NCBI RefSeq assembly: GCF_020616555.1
Contig: NZ_CP085174.1
Location: 1 to 64,000, forward strand
Direction: 5' to 3'
DNA length: 64,000 nt
Source: Streptomyces longhuiensis
GTDB lineage: Bacteria > Actinomycetota > Actinomycetes > Streptomycetales > Streptomycetaceae
The position numbers were made by a program, and so were the translations under genes. The notes under the pieces were generated by a model. It was not told where the DNA came from. It did not search any database and saw only the letters and a list, made by a program, of their open reading frames with translations. This document shows positions 59,504 through 64,000 of the stretch, piece after piece; position 1 is the stretch's first letter, and the number at the start of each line of letters is the position of its first letter.

Positions 59504-59647
59504 ATGAATGAGAAGCGCCGCAACGAGGATGATGAGACGATGACCGGCATACCTGCCGATGACGTTGAGACGTCCGATGACGAGCCGGAGGACGAGCCAG
59601 CCGATGCATGGCTGGCTGTCGATGGTGATGCAGGCGGAGGCTGGTAG
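59504..59647 (+). CDS. Acidic 47-residue peptide, copy 2
   Basis: MNEKRRNEDDETMTGIPADD, acidic middle, and ADAWLAVDGDAGGGW then TAG. Eight or so base differences from copy 1 are silent or conservative. TAAAGT stands six bases before the ATG, and the motif GTAGCGACATG is shared by both copies. Downstream DNA (AGCCCGGT.TCG.GCACGGAACC) is also conserved for about 50 bases. It follows the terminator of the ABC operon; copy 1 has different neighbours, so linkage to the transporter is uncertain. Confidence 0.65.
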   Translation: MNEKRRNEDDETMTGIPADDVETSDDEPEDEPADAWLAVDGDAGGGW

Positions 59648-59741
59648 CCCAGCCCGGTCTCGCGCACGGAACCGGTTTTGGCTCAACTTCTGTGACCTTG
59701 CCCCGCAGGACTCAGACGCCATCCGCTTTCCGAACGTGGCG

Positions 59742-59822
59742 GCTGAGCACGGACGGCCCTCGCCGTGCTCGGCGATCCACTCACGCGCGCACGCGACGAT
59801 GCGGCGCTGCCGGTCGGTTCAA
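59742..59822 (-). pseudogene. LexA-like HTH gene, fragment
   Basis: Encodes LTDRQRRIVACAREWIAEHG, identical to residues 9-28 of the intact protein at 19247. The start and the recognition helix are missing. Confidence 0.7.
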
Positions 59823-59855
59823 CCTTCGATGACAACGATCAACCTTCACTGGCAC

Positions 59856-59870
59856 GGGAAATTTCCGCCC
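59856..59870. promoter_or_regulatory. A+T-rich palindromic motif, site d (partial)
   Basis: GGGAAATTTCCGCCC, 34 bases upstream of the LexA-like remnant, mirroring the position of site a before the intact gene. Confidence 0.35.
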
Positions 59871-60417
59871 GCCCTGCTCCTCGGACACGTCGCTCCACAG
59901 GTCCGGTGCGACGACGATGGTCACTTCAGGGACGGACTTCAGCGCGGCCAGCCCCCACGCACCGTCCCCGTCCGTCCCTGCGGGGCCGTCCTGCGTGACC
60001 GTGCCGGCGACCGGGCACGTCGCAGGAATGTGGGCCAGCGTCGACAAGTCCGGGACTGGCCGTTCGCGCACGCATCGTGCTGGCGTGCGCGAACGGCTGG
60101 ACCTACGCCTACGTCACGTCCTGCGAGGCGCCGTTCCGAGCGCATCAGCAGTCCCCGCATCCCCAGCCCGTAGTGCGCTGAAGATCCTGCTGGATCGATG
60201 CGGATGCAGTACCGACCAGTGGGCGGCACTCGCCTCCGCCAGGACCTTCGAGTGCGAGAGAAGATCGCCTTCGGCTACACCGTGGCTTCCCGCGTCGGTT
60301 TGTTGAGTGCCACTTCAGGATTGTCACGACGTGCCATATGCCGCTGGATCGCACGGCGCAGCACAAACCAAACCTCGCGGCAGCCAACACAGTAGCAATC
60401 CTGCATAAACACCAAGC

Positions 60418-61077
60418 TTAGCGAGGGATGCGCAAGTAGGATCCGTGCGATATTTTCACAAGCACAACTGGCCCGTGGATGGCGCGAATTTTGGAGACGG
60501 TTGTCTGCTCGCCCTCCACTTCGAGTCTATAGAAAGGCGGTCGCCGCCTAGTCGTTTCGAATCTTCTTTCGCCGACGAGATGCGCAGGTGGGTTATCCCA
60601 GGTGACGTTCTGCCCAGTCTCCATGCCGAAAAGGAACCCCATGCGCGGAATGTCGTTCGCATGACTCTGGTGATTGAATGGAATGAGTGAATCAGCCCTG
60701 TCTCCGGCATAGAGAAGTTGCTTGAGGACGGTTTCCATATTCGCATTGGTGCTGAAGTATGCGGAGATACTCAGGCTGCAGGAAACTTTATAGTCGTCTC
60801 CGGGACTCAGACTCCACCCACCGCCCTTTACGCACGCGTCTTGCACGATTGCGAGGCGCAGAGTCAAGGACGGGATTTCCGCGTAGGCGCGAACGATCTC
60901 TCTGAGCTGCTGTTCTCTATTATCACGTGCGGCTTGGGCCTGTCGGCCTCTCGCCCATCTGCGCACAGTCCAGGCTTTGGGCTGCCAAACAAAATTGTGC
61001 GCCCGGGCGATTACAGCGAGAGCGGTCGCCATAACCGCTTCTGCTGCTTTCCTGAGCAGGGGTCCTGGCGTCTTCAT
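60418..61077 (-). CDS. Hypothetical protein with N-terminal hydrophobic segment
   Basis: 219 residues from the ATG at 61077 (MKTPGPLLRKAAEAVMATAL). A moderately hydrophobic helix near the N-terminus (AVMATALAVIARAHNFVW) is followed by a charged region and a mixed domain with LTLRLAIVQDACVKGGGWSL and VLVKISHGSYLRIPR at the end. The DNA is poorer in G+C than its neighbours, suggesting separate origin. The ATG overlaps the stop of the upstream gene (ATGA). No family recognised. Confidence 0.6.
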   Translation of the reverse strand: MKTPGPLLRKAAEAVMATALAVIARAHNFVWQPKAWTVRRWARGRQAQAARDNREQQLREIVRAYAEIPSLTLRLAIVQDACVKGGGWSLSPGDDYKVSCSLSISAYFSTNANMETVLKQLLYAGDRADSLIPFNHQSHANDIPRMGFLFGMETGQNVTWDNPPAHLVGERRFETTRRRPPFYRLEVEGEQTTVSKIRAIHGPVVLVKISHGSYLRIPR

Positions 61078-61526
61078 CGTGACGCTTTGACACGTGGCGG
61101 GCTCGTAGCGGCTGCTGCCGCGGCCGTGAGCGCGGTTTGAAGAGCCGTCCAAGCCACAACGGTGATGATGTCTGGGTTGCAGTCAACGAGATGAGGTGCG
61201 CTGAGAATGATCCACGCAAGTCCAGAGGCGAGGATAGTTAGGTGGTTTCCTCTGATCCTGGTCAGGTGGAGTCCCGTCCACGTGGCGAGGGGGACGAACA
61301 GCACGCCCACTATGTAGGCGGCGACGTGCTGCGTGGATCCGGCGAACCACGCATTGTGGTCGGCGGCCTCTTCCGCGGCTGCAGCGTGATCAGCCCACAC
61401 GTACAGGCCTTCGAACAGTTTCCAACCAGCTAGCGTGGCACAGATGGTCACGACGGCTGCCTTTGCCGCACGTTGGAGGTAGGGGCTCATGCTCTCAGCG
61501 TCCTCCTGGGAATCGTCGTGTTGCAT
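61074..61526 (-). CDS. Small multi-pass membrane protein, 150 residues
   Basis: Starts MQHDDSQEDAESMSPYLQRA. Four hydrophobic segments: AAVVTICATLAGWKLFEGL, HVAAYIVGVLFVPLATWTGL, HLTILASGLAWIILSAPHLV and ITVVAWTALQTALTAAAAAA. No motif recognised. It is translationally coupled to the following gene, and both lie just downstream of the SGNH hydrolase gene on the same strand. Confidence 0.65.
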   Translation of the reverse strand: MQHDDSQEDAESMSPYLQRAAKAAVVTICATLAGWKLFEGLYVWADHAAAAEEAADHNAWFAGSTQHVAAYIVGVLFVPLATWTGLHLTRIRGNHLTILASGLAWIILSAPHLVDCNPDIITVVAWTALQTALTAAAAAATSPPRVKASR

Positions 61527-61594
61527 CCGTTCCGGTACTCAGGTGGCAGGGTGCCCGTGCTCAGACGCCCTGCCACCTGGTGCGTGTACTGCCC

Positions 61595-64000
61595 CTACCG
61601 ATTGAGGGACGCTTCGAAGGCGTTGGCGTAGTTGATTGTGCCTGAGGTTTTCGGGTGGAAGGACTTCATGGACGGCTTCAGCAGGTTTGTCTCATCAGCC
61701 TTGGAACGGCCGGTGAAGACAAGGCCATGGATGGTCTCCGGGCTTCCGCAAACCGCTTGTCCGGAAAATGCGTTTCGCGGGTCAGCGAAGACGGCGTAGG
61801 TACCGGCATCGCTTGCGGCCCCTTTCATTTCCTCGGCGAGCCCGTCGGCCATCTCGTTCAGCCAAGGAGCTTCGTTTGCGCCGATACCTGGGGCACTTCC
61901 GCACTGGGCATTATTGTCGAAGAGGCGCGGGTAGCCCATGAGGACGATCTTCGCATTGTGCGCTTTCTCGTGAATCGCTTGGAGGGTCTTCGCGATTCTG
62001 GGTCGCACGACGCTGTGGGCCCATTCCGGCGCCCAGTCCCTGAGCACAGGTGTCCTATTGCCGGTCTCGTCTCCGGTGTCTGGGTCTACTTCGGGGATCG
62101 TGTCGTCCGGGCACGCCTTGAGGTTGGGAAGAATGCATTGCTGGAGGATGGCTGCGAACTGCATGTCATTGCCACCGATGGACAGGGAGACAAGCGTTGT
62201 GTTCTGGTCCAGGTATCCCTGCCGGATTTGTGGAAGTTCTCCGGAAAGGTCTTTGCTGAGGATGTCGTAGTGGCGGGCACCGGAACAGGCTATGAACTTA
62301 TAGTCAAGCCGCGGGCTCCACGAGGTTTCCAGTTCCGCTGTCGTCTGGCTTTCGCCAGGAAGGACCGCGCGGCGAGACCAGGCCACTCGGGAGCGGTGGC
62401 AGGAGTTTGTAGCTCGGTCACCCGCAGCCTTGTTGTAGTAGTCCGACTCGGGGTCGTAGTCGTCGCCTCCCGGATCCGAGGCGCCCTCTCCGGAGGCGTA
62501 GGAGTCACCCATGGCAACCTCCACGTTCTTCGGTTTACCAGGAAGAGGTTGGAAGGCGACCGCGTCCCAGGCAACGTCCTCATCACCGGTGCCGTCCTCA
62601 GTGGCATTGGTGAGGGTGACGCTTGGGGTGCCCGTGAAGTGGAAGGCACCAATGCTGACCCAACGGTTGGCGCGCTGCTCCACGATGCGATGGGAGGACG
62701 TACTGTCAGAGCCTCCCACGACGTAGGCGGCCTGCCGCGTCTGCGCTCCGGTGTCAGGCACGTGCACCATGACCCGCGCCCAGGAGACGTCCTTCTCCAG
62801 GGTCCAGGTGCCCGTGACGGTCATCAGCCTCAGCCCGTTGTCACCGCCGAGGTGGGCGGTGTCGCGAGTGTGGGCGTACCAGAAGTGACCGTCGAGGCCA
62901 CCGCCGATCTGATGCAAATCACCCTTGGCCTCGTACTGGCCAAGACCGGGGCCGGTCGCGGCAGGGTCGGCATTGAAGGTGAACTGGAAGTTGCCGGCGT
63001 CGGTTCCGGTCGTTCCGCATGAGCTATAGGTGTTCGTCTGGTCGGGCATGGAATGCACGATCAGCGAGTTGGGAGGCGTGCTGTTCTCGGTGTAACAGAC
63101 GGGCGTGCCGTACTGGAGCCTGGTGCCGCGGCCCGGTTCGGCGATCAGAGTCTGGTACTTGATGTTCTCGAAGCCGCAAGTAGTGGCGCAGTCGCTCTTC
63201 CACGTGGCGTTGGATTCGTGCCACCAGTACTGGGTGTAACAGGCGGCGTCGGGGCAGTCGGGCGGGCTGGCGGAGTCGCAGTTGTTCTTCGTGTTGCAGA
63301 ACGTGTCGAGCGACGGTGTGGCGTGGGCCCGGTTGTACGTCGCGCTACCCGGAGTGGTGTATGGGTCAGCGGTGCCGTTCCAGTAAGCAGGGCGGAAGCC
63401 GGCCGAGGAGAAGCCTGACTCTCCCGGCCAGTCCTGGCGGCCGGATGTGGCGTAGGAGTAGCCGGTGTCGGCGGACCAGGCGGCCCAACCCAGCACCTTC
63501 TCCTCGTACGGCCAGTCCTGCGGATGCGCGGCGTCCTTGACGGCATTCGGGTCGATGTCGGTGTTCATGAAGGCCAACCGGGACGGGGGGTAAACGGGGT
63601 TGGCAGGGTTGTTGTACCAGCCCAGGCCCCAGTTGCCGTTCGTGCCCTCGTCGGCGCGGGGGTTGAAGCCGAGGTTGTAGTTCCACAGGGCCGCGAACCA
63701 GTTCTCGACGCGGGAGGGATCGTCGTTGTTGACGGTGATCTTCTGGTCGGCCTTGTGTACCTCGTTCCACTTGTCGGCGAGGATGTACAGGGAGCCGGCG
63801 ACGTTCACGGTGTAGTCCAGGGCGACGGCGCGCTGCGTGGCGGGGGCGAGTGCCTTCTCGCCTTCCTTCTCGTGTCCCGAGAGTCGCATGCCGTCGGTGA
63901 CCTGCCCTACGCCGTATCCGCAGTCGGACTCGGCCCAGTTGATCTTCCAGTAGGCGGCGGGGTCGCCGCCCTTGTGGCCGTAGAAGCCGGCGTAGGAGGC
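61595..64000 (-). CDS. Large secreted SGNH/GDSL hydrolase, N-terminus beyond the window
   Basis: Open to the right edge; at least 800 residues. Numbering from the internal ATG at 63889, the SGNH domain is C-terminal: block I VAMGDSYASGEGA with Ser463, SLSIGGNDMQF with the GGND Asn574, and a late FHPKTSGTINYANAF with the catalytic His. A beta-rich domain before it (YAHTRDTAHLGGDNG, WARVMVHVPDTGAQTRQAAY) resembles golvesin C-terminal or xanthan-lyase-type domains. Upstream of the ATG the frame reads YWKINWAESDCGYGVGQVTD, resembling lysozyme-like transglycosylase sequence. Probably an exported esterase or cell-wall enzyme. Confidence 0.8.
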   Translation of the reverse strand, partial: ASYAGFYGHKGGDPAAYWKINWAESDCGYGVGQVTDGMRLSGHEKEGEKALAPATQRAVALDYTVNVAGSLYILADKWNEVHKADQKITVNNDDPSRVENWFAALWNYNLGFNPRADEGTNGNWGLGWYNNPANPVYPPSRLAFMNTDIDPNAVKDAAHPQDWPYEEKVLGWAAWSADTGYSYATSGRQDWPGESGFSSAGFRPAYWNGTADPYTTPGSATYNRAHATPSLDTFCNTKNNCDSASPPDCPDAACYTQYWWHESNATWKSDCATTCGFENIKYQTLIAEPGRGTRLQYGTPVCYTENSTPPNSLIVHSMPDQTNTYSSCGTTGTDAGNFQFTFNADPAATGPGLGQYEAKGDLHQIGGGLDGHFWYAHTRDTAHLGGDNGLRLMTVTGTWTLEKDVSWARVMVHVPDTGAQTRQAAYVVGGSDSTSSHRIVEQRANRWVSIGAFHFTGTPSVTLTNATEDGTGDEDVAWDAVAFQPLPGKPKNVEVAMGDSYASGEGASDPGGDDYDPESDYYNKAAGDRATNSCHRSRVAWSRRAVLPGESQTTAELETSWSPRLDYKFIACSGARHYDILSKDLSGELPQIRQGYLDQNTTLVSLSIGGNDMQFAAILQQCILPNLKACPDDTIPEVDPDTGDETGNRTPVLRDWAPEWAHSVVRPRIAKTLQAIHEKAHNAKIVLMGYPRLFDNNAQCGSAPGIGANEAPWLNEMADGLAEEMKGAASDAGTYAVFADPRNAFSGQAVCGSPETIHGLVFTGRSKADETNLLKPSMKSFHPKTSGTINYANAFEASLNR

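Larger units (their letters stand above)
59648..60417. other. Gap with remnants
   Basis: Contains a LexA-like remnant and the motif at 59856. A minus-strand frame near 59850-60071 (VPDLSTLAHIPATCPVAGTV, KSVPEVTIVVAPDLWSDVSE) may be a small protein or fragment. Nothing else is supported. Confidence 0.4.

Noticed and set aside
1..64000. tRNA, rRNA and phage att-site search by eye
   Set aside because: No cloverleaf with a plausible anticodon arm and no rRNA-like sequence were recognised; absence is not proven without a dedicated scan.

Overview
The window is high-GC DNA (about 70 percent G+C) with Streptomyces character. It carries two chaplin genes, an ECF sigma factor with a CU044_5270-type partner, XRE/DUF5753 and DUF6879 genes, DUF6381 and DUF4394 proteins, many small hypothetical proteins, and GTG starts with GTGA overlaps. 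No housekeeping, rRNA or tRNA gene was recognised. The density of broken genes, partial duplications, insertion sequences and toxin-antitoxin pairs suggests accessory DNA. A linear-chromosome arm or a large linear plasmid is the best guess, and a Tap/Tpg-like gene pair at 19.7-22.0 kb supports it.

Layout. 0-3.6 kb: TPR protein, ECF sigma factor with membrane partner, and a secreted crystallin-like/I36-like protein. 3.8-11 kb: small proteins, an intact Ku gene, and a duplicated hairpin element. 11-19 kb: two copies of an HTH DNA-binding gene, a chaplin, two STAS proteins, an alpha/beta hydrolase, a RHH/MazF-like pair and a RelE-like pair. 19-25 kb: LexA-like HTH protein, the Tap/Tpg-like operon, and an HTH-transmembrane protein. 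25.6-30 kb: secreted DUF4394 protein and two low-complexity exported proteins. 30-37 kb: an XRE/DUF6879 operon, a HEPN-motif protein, and broken genes. 37-46 kb: a 47-residue acidic peptide gene, a perfect 29-bp hairpin, IS elements, an orphan histidine kinase, a deleted Ku copy, and an acetyltransferase. 45.7-48.6 kb: remains of an RHS toxin with its immunity gene. 48.7-55.4 kb: more HTH fragments, an insertion bounded by 28-bp inverted repeats, the second chaplin, a second RHH/MazF-like pair, Tni remnants, and an IS5-type element. 55.4-64 kb: an A+T-richer gap, a secreted protein with an ABC transporter operon, the second 47-residue peptide gene, two small membrane proteins, and a large SGNH hydrolase cut by the right edge.

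The same short list of families recurs in fragments: Ku (four loci), the HTH protein (five), the MazF-like toxin (four), the LexA-like protein (three), a 65-residue protein (two), chaplin (two), the acidic peptide (two). This points to repeated recombination between related blocks, possibly helped by Ku-type end joining. The most interesting candidates are the divergent Tap/Tpg-like pair, the paired acidic 47-residue peptides, the HTH family with an 18-20 bp palindrome that also occurs alone, and the HEPN-motif protein. All functional calls rest on motif recognition by eye; no database search was run.
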